Of a stretch of DNA of 64,000 bases, positions 1 to 11,935 are shown one piece after another. The stretch comes from Calliopsis andreniformis. Its lineage: Eukaryota > Arthropoda > Insecta > Hymenoptera > Andrenidae. Numbering within the stretch: the stretch's first letter is position 1; every line of letters starts with the position of its first letter. Below the pieces are notes generated by a model that worked only from the letters and a program-made list of their open reading frames with translations, was not told the DNA's origin and made no database searches. The translations under genes were made by a program, and so were the position numbers. The DNA lies in assembly GCF_051401765.1 (NCBI RefSeq), contig NW_027480506.1, positions 992,001 to 1,056,000 on the forward strand. Reading direction: 5' to 3'.

Positions 1-523
1 AGGATTGATGATTGAGGATTGAGGACTGAGGATTGATCATTGAGGACTGAGGATTGAGGATTGAGGATTGAGGATTGAGAATTGAGAATTGAGAATGAGG
101 ACTGAGGGTTGAGGATTGAGGATTGAGGATTGAGGATTGAGGATTGTGTATTGAAGATTGAGGGTTGATGACTGAGTATTGGGGATTGAGGATTGAAAAT
201 TGATTATTGAGGATCGAAGGTTGAGGATTGAGGATTGAGGATTGAGAATTGAGAATTGAGGATGAGGACTGAGGGTTGTCGATTGAGGTTTGAGGAATGA
301 GGATTGAGGATTGAGGATTGAGGATTGACGATTGAGGATTGAGGATTGAGGATTGAGTATTGAAGATTGAGTATCGATGACTGAGGATTGAGGATTGAGG
401 ATTGAGTATTGAGGGTTGAGGATTGATGATTGAGTATCGGGGATTGAAGATTGTGTACTGCGGATTGATGATTGAGGACGGAGGATGAGGGCTGAGGGTT
501 GATGTTTGAGGTTTGAGTATTGA

Positions 524-541
524 ATCCTGAGAATTCAGGAT
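524..541 (+). repeat. P-box (imperfectly spaced palindrome), left domain
   Basis: The sequence is ATCCTGAGAATTCAGGAT: 7-bp arms ATCCTGA and TCAGGAT around GAAT. It is followed by ATTCTATTGAG, giving the overlapping inverted repeat AGAAT-TCAGGAT-ATTCT. It is one of the few sequences in the window that is not a simple heptamer variant. It is preceded by TATTGA as in first P-boxes of later units. Its role is unknown. Confidence 0.85.
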
Positions 542-813
542 ATTCTATTGAGTATTGAGAATTGATGATTGATGGCTGGGTATTGAGGATTAAAGATTGA
601 GGATTGAGGATTGAGGATTGAGGATTGAGGATTGAGGATTGAGGATTGAGTATTGAAGATTGAGGATACAAGATTCAGTATTGAGGATTGAAGATTGGGA
701 ACTGAGGATTGAGGATTGAACATTGAGGACTGAGTGTTGAGTGTTGAGTGATGAGAATTGATGTTTGTAGATAGAGATTTGAAGATTGCAGATTGAGTAT
801 TGAGTATTGAAAA

Positions 814-840
814 CTTTGAATTGAGGATATTCTATTGAGG
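814..840 (+). repeat. Half-box (relative of the P-box)
   Basis: CTTTGAATTGAGGATATTC keeps GAAT-(7)-ATTC but lacks the left arm of the P-box. In standard units this half-box begins 283 bp after the first P-box; here the distance is 290 bp. Other copies start near 6509, 8563, 13241 (with CTATGAATTG), 20995, 26299, 31256, 36220, 41842, 46860, 52890, 57854 and 62398. Confidence 0.75.
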
Positions 841-3800
841 ATTGAGAATTGACAACTGATTGTTGAGGACTAAGGTCTGAAGATTGAGGATTCAGGATTG
901 AGGATTCAGAATTGAGGTTTGAGGACTAAGGAATTAGGATTGAAGATTGAGTATTGAGGATTGAGGATTGAGGATTGAAGATTGAGGATTGAGGATTGAG
1001 TATGAGGGCTGACGGTTGAGGATTGAGGTCGGAGGACTGAGGACTGAGGATAGCGGATTGAGGATTGAGGATTGAGGATTGAGGATTGAAGGTTGAGTAT
1101 TGAGGATTGAAGATTGAGTATTGAGGATTGAGTATTGAGGATTGAGGATTGATGATTGAGGATTGAGGATTGAGGACTGAGGGTTGAGGATTTAGGATTG
1201 ATAATTGAGAATTGAGGATGAGGACTGAGGGTTGAGGATTGAGGTTATAGGAATGAGGATTGAGGATTGGGTATTGAGGATTGAGGATTGAGGATTGAGG
1301 ATTGAGGATTGGGGATTGAGGATTGAGGATTGATGTTTGAGGACTGAGGACTGAGGATTGAGGATTGAGGATTGAGGATTGAAGATTCAGTATTGAGGAT
1401 TGAGGGTAGAGAATTGAGGATTGAGGATTGAGGTTTGAGTATTGAGGATTGAAGATTGAGGATTGAGTATTGAGGATTGAGGATTGAGGATTGAGGATTG
1501 AGGATTGAGTATTGAGTATTGATGGTTGAGGATTGATGATAGAGGATTGAGGACTGATGATTGGGGATTGAGGATTGAGCATTGAGGTATGAGGACTGAG
1601 GACTGAGGATTGATGATTGAGGATTGAGGACTGAGGATTGATCATTGAGGACTGAGGATTGAGGATTGAGGATTGAGGATTGAGAATTGAGAATTGAGAA
1701 TGAGGACTGAGGGTTGAGGATTGAGGATTGAGGATTGAGGATTGAGGATTGTGTATTGAAGATTGAGGGTTGATGACTGAGTATTGGGGATTGAGGATTG
1801 AAAATTGATTATTGAGGATCGAAGATTGAGGACTGAGGGTTGAGGATTGAGGATTGATAATTGAGAATTGAGGATGAGGACTGAGGGTTGAGGATTGAGG
1901 TTATAGGAATGAGGATTGAGGATTGAGTATTGAGAATTGAGGATTGAGTATTGAGGATTGAGGATTGGGGATTGAGGATTGAGGATTGAGGTTTGAGGAC
2001 TGAGGTCTGAGGACTGAGGATTGAGGATTGAGGATTGAAGATTCAGTATTGAGGATTGAAGGTAGAGAATTGAGGATTGAGGATTGAGGTTTGAGTATTG
2101 AGGATTGAAGATTGAGGATTGAGTATTGAGGATTGAGGATTGAGAATTGAGGATTGAGGATTGAGGATTGAAGATTGAGGATTGGGTGTTGAGGATTGAA
2201 GATTGAGGATTGAGGATTGAGGATTGAGGATTGAGGATTGATGATTGAGTATTGAGGATTGAGGATTGACGCTTGAGGATTGAGGATTGAGGATGGAGGA
2301 TTGATGGTTGAGTATTGAGGATTGATGGTTGAGGGTTGTGTGTTGAATGTTGAGGATGGAGGATTGAGAATTGAGGATTGAAGATTGAGTATTGATGATT
2401 GAAGATTGAGGATTGAGGATTGAGGTTGAGTATTGAGGACGAGTACTGACGGTTGAGGATTGAGGTTTGAGGATTGAGGATTGAGGATAGAGGACTGAGG
2501 ACTGATGATTGAGGATGGAGCATTGAGGATAGGAGATTGAGGACTGGGGAATGAGGATTGAAGATTGAGGTTTAATGATTGACGATTTCGGGATTGAGGA
2601 TCTAGGATTGGAGACTGATTATTGAGGATTGAAGATTGAGGATTGAGGACTGAGGGTTGAGGATTGAGGATTGATAATTGAGAATTGAGGATGAGGACTG
2701 ATGGCTGAGGATTGAGGTTATAGGAATGAGGATTGAGGATTGAGTATTGAGGATTGAGGATTGAGGATTGAGGATTGAGGATTGGGGATTGAGGATTGAG
2801 GATTGAGGTTTGAGGACTGAGGACTGAGGATTCAGGATTGAGGATTGAGGATTGAAGATTCAGTATTGAGGATTGAAGGTAGAGAATTGAGGATTGGGGA
2901 TTGAGGTTTGAGTATTGAGGATTGAAGATTGAGGATTGAGTATTGAGGATTGAGGATTGAGAATTGAGGATTGAGGATTGAGGATTGAAGATTGAGGATT
3001 GGGTGATGAGCATTGAAGATTGAGGATTGAGGATTGAGGATTGAGGATTGAGGATTGATGATTGAGTATTGAGGATTGAGGATTGACGCTTGAGGATTGA
3101 GGATTGAGGATGGAGGATTGATGGTTGAGTATTGAGGATTGATGGTTGAGGGTTGTGTGTTGAATATTGAGGATGGAGGATTCAGGATTGAGGATTGAGG
3201 ATTGAGGATTGAAGATTGAGTATTGCGAATTGAGGATTGATGGTTGAGTATTGAGTATTGATGGCTGAGGGTTGTGTGTTGAATGTTGAGGATGGAGGAT
3301 TGAGAATTGAGGATTGAAGATTGAGTATTGATGATTGAAGATTGAGGATTGAGGATTGATGTTGAGTATTGAGGACGAGTACTGACGGTTGAGGATTGAT
3401 GTTTGAGGATTGGGGATTGAGGATAGGGAACTGAGGACTGAGGATTGAGGATGGAGCATTGAGGATAGAAGATTGAGGACTGGGGAATGAGGATTGAAGA
3501 TTGAGGTTTAATGATTGAGGATTTCGGGATTGAGGATCTAGGATTGGAGATTGATTATTGAGGATTGAAGATTGAGGATTGAGGACTGAGGGTTGAGGAT
3601 TGAGGATTGATAATTGAGAATTGAGGATGAGGACTGAGGGTTGATGATTGAGGTTATAGGAATGAGTATTGAGGATTGAGTATTGAGGATTGAGGATTGT
3701 GGTTTGAGGATTGAGGATTGGGGATTGAGGATTGAGGATTGAGGTTTGAGGACTGAGGACTGAGGATTGAGGATTGAGGATTGAGGATTGAAGATTCAGT

Positions 3801-4699
3801 ATTGAGGATTGAAGGTAGAGAATTGAGGATTGAGGATTGAGGTTTGAGTATTGAGGATTGAAGATTGAGGATTGAGTATTGAGGATTGAGGATTGAGGAT
3901 TGAGGATCGAGGATTGAGTATTGAGTATTGATGGTTGAGGATTGATGATAGAGGATTGAGGACTGATGATTGGGGATTGAGGATTGAGCATTGAGGTATG
4001 AGGACTGAGGACTGAGGATTGAGGATTGAGGATTGAGGACTGAGGATTGATCATTGAGGACTGAGGATTGAGGATTGAGGATTGAGGATTGAGAATTGAG
4101 AATTGAGAATGGGGACTGAGGGTTGAGGATTGAGGATTGAGGATTGAGGATTGAGGATTGAGTATTGAAGATTGAGGATTGATGACTGAGTATTGGGGAT
4201 TGAGGATTGAAAATTGATTATTGAGGATTGAAGATTGAGGATTGAGGATAGAGGATTGAGAATTGAGAATTGAGGATGAGGACTGAGGGTTGTGGATTGA
4301 GGATTGAGGAATGAGGATTGAGGATTGAGGATTGAGGATTGGGGATTGAGGATTGAGGATTGAGGTTTGAGGACTGAGGACTGAGGATTGAGGATTGAGG
4401 ATTGAGGATTGAAGATTCAGTATTGAGGATTGAAGGTAGAGAATTGAGGATTGAGGATTGAGGTTTGAGTATTGAGGATTGAAGATTGAGGATTGAGTAT
4501 TGAGGATTGAGGATTGAGGATTGAGGAATGAAAATTGAGGGTTGAGGATTGAGGATTGAGGATTGAGGATTGAAGATTGAGGATAAGGTATTGAGGATTG
4601 AAGAATGAGGATTGAGGATTGAGGATTGAGGATTGAGGATTGAAGGTTGAGTATAGAGGATTGAAGATTGAGGATTGAGGATTGAGTATTGAGAATTGA

Positions 4700-5683
4700 G
4701 GATTGATGGTTTGGGTTGGGGGTTGAGGGTTATGGATTGAGGTCGAGGACTGAGGGTTGAGTATTGATGTTTGAGGTCTGGGGATTTAGGATTGAGGATT
4801 GAGAATTGAGGATTGAGGATTGAGGATTGAAGATTGAGGATTGGGTGTTAAGGATTGAAGATTGAGGATAGAGGATTGAGGATTGAGGGTTGAGGATTGA
4901 TGATTGAGTATTGAGGATTGAGGATTGACGCTTGAGGATTGAGGATTGAGGATGGAGGATTGATGGTTGAGTATTGAGGATTGATGGTTGCGGGTTGTGT
5001 GTTGATTGTTGAGGATGGAGGATTGAGAATTGAGGATTGAAGATTGAGTATTGATGATTGAAGATTGAGGATTGAGGATTGAGGTTGAGTATTGAGGACA
5101 AGTACTGACGGTTGAGGATTGAGGTTTGAGGATTGAGGATTGAGGATAGAGGACTGAGGACTGAGGATTGAGGATGGAGCATTGAGGATAGAAGATTGAG
5201 GACTGGGGAATGAGGATTGAAGATTGAGGTTTAATGATTGAGGATTTCGGGATTGAGGATCTAGGATTGGAGATTGATTATTGATGATTGAAGATTGAGG
5301 ATTGAGGACTGAGGGTTGAGGATTGAGGATTGATAATTGAGAATTGAGGATGAGGACTGAGGGTTGAGGATTGAGGATTGAGGATTGAGGATTGAAGATT
5401 GAGGATAAGGTATTGAGGATTGAAGAATGAGGATTGAGGATTGAGGATTGAGGATTGAGGATTGAAGGTTGAGTATTGAGGATTGAAGATTGAGGATTGA
5501 GGATTGAGTATTGAGGATTGAGGATTGATGATTGAGGATTGAGGATTGAGGATTGACGCTTGAGGATTGAGGTTTGAGGATGGAGGATTGAAGAGAGAGG
5601 ACTGAGTGTTGGGGATTGAGTGTTGAGAATAGATGTTTGAGGATTTAGGTTTGATTATTGATTATTGCGGATTGAGTATTGAA
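4700..5683 (+). repeat. Truncated higher-order unit (head joined to tail)
   Basis: The G-rich island is at about 4708, followed by the block that normally follows it and a TTTCGGG island near 5247. The sequence then passes near 5370 into material typical of unit tails (GATAAGGTATTGAGG) and ends at the D-box at 5684. The second TTTCGGG island, the P-boxes and the D-box that should precede the G-rich island are all missing. It is about 1 kb where a full unit is about 5 kb, so it is best read as a deleted unit. The left boundary is approximate. Confidence 0.65.
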
Positions 5684-5700
5684 CCATGAGAATTCAGGAT
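5684..5700 (+). repeat. D-box, landmark used to delimit units
   Basis: CCATGAGAATTCAGGAT differs from the P-box in its left arm (CCATGA in place of TCCTGA). The long palindrome is therefore lost, but AGAAT-TCAGGAT-ATTCT is kept. It is preceded by a run of A/T-rich steps (TTTGATTATTGATTATTGC) 15-40 bp upstream. Regular copies start at 5684, 10384, 15341, 18851, 24155, 28399, 33356, 38971, 43989, 49007, 54990 and 60275. Confidence 0.85.
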
Positions 5701-6106
5701 ATTCTATTGAATACTGAGAATTGAGGATTGATGGTTTGGGTTGGGGGTTGAGGGTTATGGATTGAGGACGAGGACTGAGGGTTGAGTATTGATGTTTGAG
5801 GACTGAGGACTGAGGATTGAGGATTGAGAATTGAGTACTGAGGATTGAGGATTGAAGATTGAGTATTGGGTATTGAGGATTGAAGAATGAGGATTGAGGA
5901 TTGAGGATTGAGGATTGAGGATTGAGGACTGAAGATTGAGGATTGGGTACTGAGGATTGAAGAATGAGGATTGAGGATTGAGGATTGAGGATTGAGGATT
6001 GAAGATTGAGTATTGAGGATTGAGGATTGACGATTGAGGATTGAGGATTGAGGATTGAGGACGGAATGTGACGGCTGAGGTTTGAGGATTGAGGTTTGAG
6101 TATTGA

Positions 6107-6124
6107 ATCCTGAGAATTCAGGAT
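6107..6124 (+). repeat. P-box, extra copy in the atypical head of U1
   Basis: Both arms are intact. It lies only 423 bp after the D-box, where no other unit has a P-box. Confidence 0.85.
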
Positions 6125-8279
6125 ATTCTATTGAGTATTTAGAATTGAGGATTGATGGTTGAGAACTGAGGATTGAGGATTGAGGATTGAGGATTGAGTA
6201 TTGAAGATTGAGGATTGAAGATTGAGTATTGAGGATTGAAGATTGTGGATTGAAGATTGACGATTGAGGATTGAGGATCGCGGATTGAAGATTGAGGATT
6301 GGGGATTCAGGATTGACGATTGAGGATTGAGTATTGAGAATTGAGAATTGAGGATTGTGGATTGAAGATTGAGTATTGAGGATTGAAGATTGAGGATTGA
6401 GGATTGAGGATTGAAGATTGAGGACTGATTGTTGAGGGTTGAGTGATGGGAATTGATGTTTGTGGATTGAGATTTGAAGATTGAAGAATGGGGATTGAGT
6501 ATTGAAAACTGTGAATTGAGGATATTCTATTGAGGATTTAGGATTGACATTGGATTGTTGAGGACTGAGGGCTGAAGACTAAGGATTCAGGATTGAGGAT
6601 TCGGGATTGAGGTTTGAGGACTGAGGACTGACGGTTGAGGATTGAGGATTGAGGATTGACGCTTGAGGATTGAGGGTTGAGGATGGAGGATTGAAGAGAG
6701 AGGACTGAGTGTTGGGGATTGAAGATTGAGGATTGAGGATTGAGGATTGAGGATTGAGGATTGACGATTGAGTATTGAGGATTGAGGATTGACGCTTGAG
6801 GATTGAGGATTGAGGATGGAGGATTGATGGTTGAGTATTGAGGATTGATGGTTGAGGGTTGTGTGTTGAATATTGAGGATGGAGGATTCAGGATTGAGGA
6901 TTGAGGATTGAGGATTGAAGATTGAGTATTGCGAATTGAGGATTGATGGTTGAGTATTGAGGATTGATGGCTGAGGGTTGTGTGTTGAATGTTGAGGATG
7001 GAGGATTGAGAATTGAGGTTTGAAGATTGAGTATTGATGATTGAAGATTGAGGATTGAGGATTGAGGTTGAGTATTGAGGACGAGTACTGACGTTTGGGG
7101 ATTGAGGTTTGAGGATTGAGGATTGAGGATAGAGGACTGAGGACTGAGGATTGAGGATGGAGCATTGAGGATAGAAGATTGAGGACTGGGGAATGAGAAT
7201 TGAAGATTGAGGTTTAATGATTGACGATTTCGGGATTGAGGACCTAGGATTGGAGACTGATTATTGAGGATTGAAGATTGAGGATTGAGGACTGAGGGTT
7301 GAGGATTGAGGATTGATGATTGAGAATTGAGGATGAGGACTTAGGGTTGAGGATTGAGGTTCTAGGAATGAGGATTGAGGATTCAGTATTGAGGATTGAG
7401 GATTGAGGATTGAGGATTGAGGATTGGGGATTGAGGATTGAGGATTGAGGTTTGAGGACTGAGGACTGAGGATTGAGTATTGAGGACTGAGGATTGAAGA
7501 TTCAGTATTGAGGATTGAAGGTAGAGAATTGAGGATTGAGGATTGAGGTTTGAGTATTGAGGATTGAAGATTGAGGATTGAGTATTGAGGATTGAGGATT
7601 GATAATTGAGGATTGAGGATTGAGGATTGAAGATTGAGGATTGGGTGTTGAGCATTGAAAATTGAGGATTGAGGATTGAGGATTGAGGATTGAGGATTGA
7701 TGATTGAGTATTGCGGATTAAGGATTGACGCTTGAGGATTGAGGATTGAGGATGGAGGATTGATGGTTGAGTATTGAGGATTGATGGTTGAGGGTTGTGT
7801 GTTGAATATTGAGGATGGAGGATTCAGGATTGAGGATTGAGGATTGAGGATTGAAGATTGAGTATTGCGAATTGAGGATTGATGGTTGAGTATTGAGTAT
7901 TGATGGCTGAGGGTTGTGTGTTGAATGTTGAGGATGGAGGATTGAGAATTGAGGATTGAAGATTGAGTATTGATGATTGAAGATTGAGGATTGAGGATTG
8001 AGGATTGAGAATTGAGAATTGAGGATGAGGACTGAGGGTTGTGGATTGAGGTTTGAGGAATGAGGATTGAGGATTGAGGATTGAGGATTGAGGATTGGGG
8101 ATTGAGGATTGAGTATTGAAGATTGAGTATCGATGACTGAGGATTGAGGATTGAGGATTGAGTATTGAGGGTTGAGGATTGATGATTGAGTATCGGGGAT
8201 TGAAGATTGTGTACTGCGGATTGATGATTGAGGACGGAGGATGAGGGCTGAGGGTTGAGGTTTGAGGTTTGAGTATTGA

Positions 8280-8297
8280 ATCCTGAGAATTCAGGAT
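8280..8297 (+). repeat. P-box a of U1
   Basis: Both arms are intact; 1327 bp before P-box b. Confidence 0.85.
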
Positions 8298-9606
8298 ATT
8301 CTATTGAGTATTGAGAATTGATGATTGATGGCTGAGTATTGAGGATTAAAGATTGAGGATTGAGGATTGAGGATTGAGGATTGAGGATTGAGGATTGAGT
8401 ATTGAAGATTGAGGATACAAGATTCAGTATTGAGGATTGAAGATTGGGAACTGGGGATTGAGGATTGAACATTGAGGACTGAGTGTTGAGTGTTGAGTGA
8501 TGAGAATTGATGTTTGTAGATAGAGATTTGAAGATTGCAGATTGAGTATTGAGTATTGAAAACTTTGAATTGAGGATATTCTATTGAGGATTGAGAATTG
8601 ACAACTGATTGTTGAGGACTAAGGTCTGAAGATTGAGGATTCAGGATTGAGGATTCAGAATTGAGGTTTGAGGACGAAGGATTGAGGATAGAAGATTGAG
8701 GACTGGGGAATGAGGATTGAAGATTGAGGATTGGGTATTGAGGATTGAAGAATGAGGGTTGATGATTGAGGATTGAGGATTGAGGATTGAAGATTGAGTA
8801 TTGAGGATTGAAGACTGACGATTGAGGATTGAGGATTGAGGATTGAGAATTGAGGATTGAGGATTGAGGATTGAGGATTGAGGATTGAGGATTGAGGATT
8901 GTGGATTGAGGATTGAATATTGACGATTAAGAATTGAGGATTGAGTACTGAGGATTGAAGATTGAGGACTGAGGATTGAGGATTGAGGATTGAAGATTGA
9001 GGATTGTGTACAGAGGATTGAAGAATGAGGATTGAGGATTGAGGATTGTGGATTGAGGATTGAAGATTGAGTATTGAGGATTGAAGACTGACGATTGAGG
9101 ATTGAGGATTGCGGATTGAGGATTGAGGATTGAGGATTGAGGATTGAAGATTGAGTATTGAGGATTGAAGATCGAGGATTGAGGATTGAGGATTGAGGAT
9201 TGAGGATTTAAGATTGAGGATGAGGGCTGAGGGTTGATGATTGAGGTTTGAGGATTGATGATTGAGGATTGAGGATTGAAGATTGTGGATTGGGTATCGC
9301 GGATTGAACATTGAGGATTGAGGATTGAGGATTGAGGATTGAGGATTGAGGACTGAAGATTGTATATTGATGATTGAAGATTGGGAATTGAGGATTGAGT
9401 GTTGTGGATTGAGGACGAGGACTGAGGTTTGAGTATTGATGTTTGAGGTCTGAGGATTGAGGATTGAGGATTGAGAATTGAGGATTGAGGATTGAGGATT
9501 GAAGATTGAGGATTGAGTATTGAGGATTGAATATTGAGGATTGAGGATTGAGGATTGAGGGTTGAGAATGAGGGCTGAGGGTTGAGGATTCAGGTTTGAG
9601 TATAGA

Positions 9607-9624
9607 ATCCTGAGAATTCAGGAT
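9607..9624 (+). repeat. P-box b of U1
   Basis: Both arms are intact. It is preceded by TATAGA, the mark of second P-boxes (first ones have TATTGA). Confidence 0.85.
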
Positions 9625-10432
9625 ATTCTATTGAGCATTGAGAATTGAGTATTGATGGTTGAGTATTGAGGATTGAGGATTGAGGATTGAGGATTGAGGA
9701 TTGAGTATTGAAGATTGAGTATTGAGGATTGAAGATTGAGGATTGAGGATTGAGGATTGAGGATTGAGGATTGATGGTTGAGAATTGAAGATTGAGTATT
9801 GAGGATTGAAGATTGAGGATTGGGGATTGAGGATTGAGGATGAGGACTGAGGGTTGAGGATTGAGGTTTGAGGAATGAGGATTGAGGATTGAGGATTGAG
9901 GATTGAGGATTGAGGTTTGAGGATTGACGATTGAGGATTGGGTATTGAGGATTGAAGAATGAGGCTCGAGGATTGAGGATTGAGGATTGAGGAATGAAAA
10001 TTGAGGGTTGAGGGTTGAGGATTGAGGATTGAAGATTGAGTATTGACGATTGAAGATTGAGGATTGAGGATTGAGGATTGAGGATTGAGGATTGAAGATT
10101 GAGGATAGGGTATTGAGGATTGAAGAATGAGGATTGAGGATTGAGGATTGAGGATTGAGGATTGAAGATTGAGTATTGAGGATTGAAGATTGAGGATTGA
10201 GGATTGAGTATTGAGGATTGAGGATTGATGATTGAGGATTGAGGATTGAGGATTGACGCTTGAGGATTGAGGTTTGATGATGGAGGATTGAAGAGAGAGG
10301 ACTGAGTGTTGGGGATTGAGTGTTGAGAATAGATGTTTGAGGATTTAGGTTTGATTATTGATTATTGCGGATTGAGTATTGAACCATGAGAATTCAGGAT
10401 ATTCTATTGAATATTGAGAATTGAGGATTGAT

Positions 10433-10460
10433 GGTTTGGGTTGGGGGTTGAGGGTTATGG
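10433..10460 (+). repeat. G-rich island at the start of each unit
   Basis: This is the densest G cluster of the unit: runs of 2, 3, 5, 3 and 2 G within 28 bases, separated by two to five non-G bases, 49 bp after the D-box. Other copies are at about 4708, 5733, 15390, 18900, 24204, 28448, 33405, 39020, 44038, 49056, 55039 and 60324. A two-tetrad G-quadruplex is possible. A three-tetrad one would need a fourth run of three G, which I do not see. Confidence 0.7.
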
Positions 10461-10965
10461 ATTGAGGTCGAGGACTGAGGGTTGAGTATTGATGTTTGAG
10501 GTCTGGGGATTTAGGATTGAGGATTGAGAATTGAGGATTGAGGATTGAGGATTGAAGATTGAGGATTGGGTGTTAAGGATTGAAGATTGAGGATAGAGGA
10601 TTGAGGATTGAGGGTTGAGGATTGATGATTGAGTATTGAGGATTGAGGATTGACGCTTGAGGATTGAGGATTGAGGATGGAGGATTGATGGTTGAGTATT
10701 GAGGATTGATGGTTGCGGGTTGTGTGTTGATTGTTGAGGATGGAGGATTGAGAATTGAGGATTGAAGATTGAGTATTGATGATTGAAGATTGAGGATTGA
10801 GGATTGAGGTTGAGTATTGAGGACGAGTACTGACGGTTGAGGATTGAGGTTTGAGGATTGAGGATTGAGGATAGAGGACTGAGGACTGAGGATTGAGGAT
10901 GGAGCATTGAGGATAGAAGATTGAGGACTGGGGAATGAGGATTGAAGATTGAGGTTTAATGATTG

Positions 10966-11000
10966 AGGATTTCGGGATTGAGGATCTAGGATTGGAGATT
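10966..11000 (+). repeat. TTTCGGG island 1 (unit offset +586)
   Basis: TTTCGGGATTGAGGATCTAG breaks the heptamer pattern and is conserved at the same offset in the regular units (for example 39557 in U8 and 44575 in U9). Extra copies lie in the inserted or chimeric blocks of U4 (near 22109), U7 (near 37350) and U10 (near 50617). No function is apparent. Confidence 0.75.
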
Positions 11001-11902
11001 GATTATTGATGATTGAAGATTGAGGATTGAGGACTGAGGGTTGAGGATTGAGGATTGATAATTGAGAATTGAGGATGAGGACTGAGGGTTGAGGATTGAG
11101 GTTATAGGAATGAGGATTCAGGATTGAGTATTGAGAAATGAGGATTGAGGATTGAGGATTGAGGATTGGGGATTGAGGATTGAGGATTGAGGTTTTAGGA
11201 CTGAGGACTGAGGATTGAGGATTGAGGATTGAGGATTGAAGATTCAGTATTGAGGATTGAAGGTAGAGTATTGAGGATTGAGGATTGAGGTTTGAGTATT
11301 GAGGATTGAAGATTGAGGATTGAGTATTGAGGATTGAGGATTGAGAATTGAGGATTGAGGATTGAGGATTGAAGATTGAGGATTGGGTGTTGAGGATTGA
11401 AGATTGAGGATTGAGGATTGAGGATTGAGGATTGAGGATTGACGATTGAGTATTGAGGATTGAGGATTGACGCTTGAGGATTGAGGATTGAGGATGGAGG
11501 ATTGATGGTTGAGTATTGAGGATTGATGGTTGAGGGTTGTGTGTTGAATATTGAGGATGGAGGATTCAGGATTGAGGATTGAGGATTGAGGATTGAAGAT
11601 TGAGTATTGCGAATTGAGGATTGATGGTTGAGTATTGAGGATTGATGGCTGAGGGTTGTGTGTTGAATGTTGAGGATGGAGGATTGAGAATTGAGGTTTG
11701 AAGATTGAGTATTGATGATTGAAGATTGAGGATTGAGGATTGAGGTTGAGTATTGAGGACGAGTACTGACGTTTGAGGATTGAGGTTTGAGGATTGAGGA
11801 TTGAGGATAGAGGACTGAGGACTGAGGATTGAGGATGGAGCATTGAGGATAGAAGATTGAGGACTGGGCAATGAGAATTGAAGATTGAGGTTTAATGATT
11901 GA

Positions 11903-11935
11903 CGATTTCGGGATTGAGGACCTAGGATTGGAGAC
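11903..11935 (+). repeat. TTTCGGG island 2 with CCTAGG (unit offset +1537)
   Basis: This is the paralogue of island 1, 936 bp later, with GACCTAGG in place of GATCTAGG. CCTAGG occurs once per unit, at 11921, 16878, 20388, 25692, 29936, 34893, 40508, 45526, 51570, 56527 and 61812. That is +1537 from the D-box in every unit except U10, which has 1026 bp more. U1 also has it, shortly after 7228. Confidence 0.8.

Larger units (their letters stand above)
1..4699 (+). repeat. Irregular, more diverged left domain of the array
   Basis: This part uses the same heptamer and many of the same sub-blocks as the units to the right but lacks their fixed order. There is no D-box. One P-box lies at 524-541 and one half-box at 814-840. 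A sub-block containing GATCATTGAGG recurs near 35, 1640 and 4049. Another containing TTATAGGAATGAGG recurs at 1245, 1901, 2718 and 3653, at uneven spacings of 656, 817 and 935 bp. TTTCGGG islands occur near 2587 and 3532. It looks like an older or edge portion scrambled by local duplication, but that is inference. Confidence 0.75.
5684..10383 (+). repeat. Higher-order unit U1 (4700 bp, atypical head)
   Basis: It begins at the D-box and has the G-rich island at 5733, but then departs from the standard head. It carries an extra P-box at 6107-6124 and a half-box at about 6509-6535, and it lacks the first TTTCGGG island. From about 6590 it follows the standard order: TTTCGGG near 7228 with CCTAGG after it, P-box 8280, half-box 8563, P-box 9607 (the normal 1327 bp later) and CTCGAG 9965-9970. 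The CTCGAG lies 419 bp before the next D-box, as in every other CTCGAG tail. The second P-box to D-box distance is 777 bp instead of 1056. It is transitional between the irregular left domain and the regular array. Confidence 0.75.

Noticed and set aside
524..541. Rho-independent terminator or attenuator at the P-boxes
   Set aside because: The arms are only 7 bp, are half A/T, and have no T tract after them; nothing is transcribed as far as can be seen.
7261..8472. Long minus-strand open frames (150-411 codons) rich in N, P, Q, S, I and L, repeated in every unit
   Set aside because: They follow directly from a 7-bp repeat without stops on that strand and occur in several frames at once. They start at chance ATGs from variant heptamers and change ends with each rearrangement. 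They show no domain, signal peptide or ribosome-entry context. I list none as a gene.
11903..11920. CENP-B box at the TTTCGGG islands
   Set aside because: The islands contain TTCG, but the spacing to the required A and to the second CGGG does not fit the known core nTTCGnnnnAnnCGGGn.
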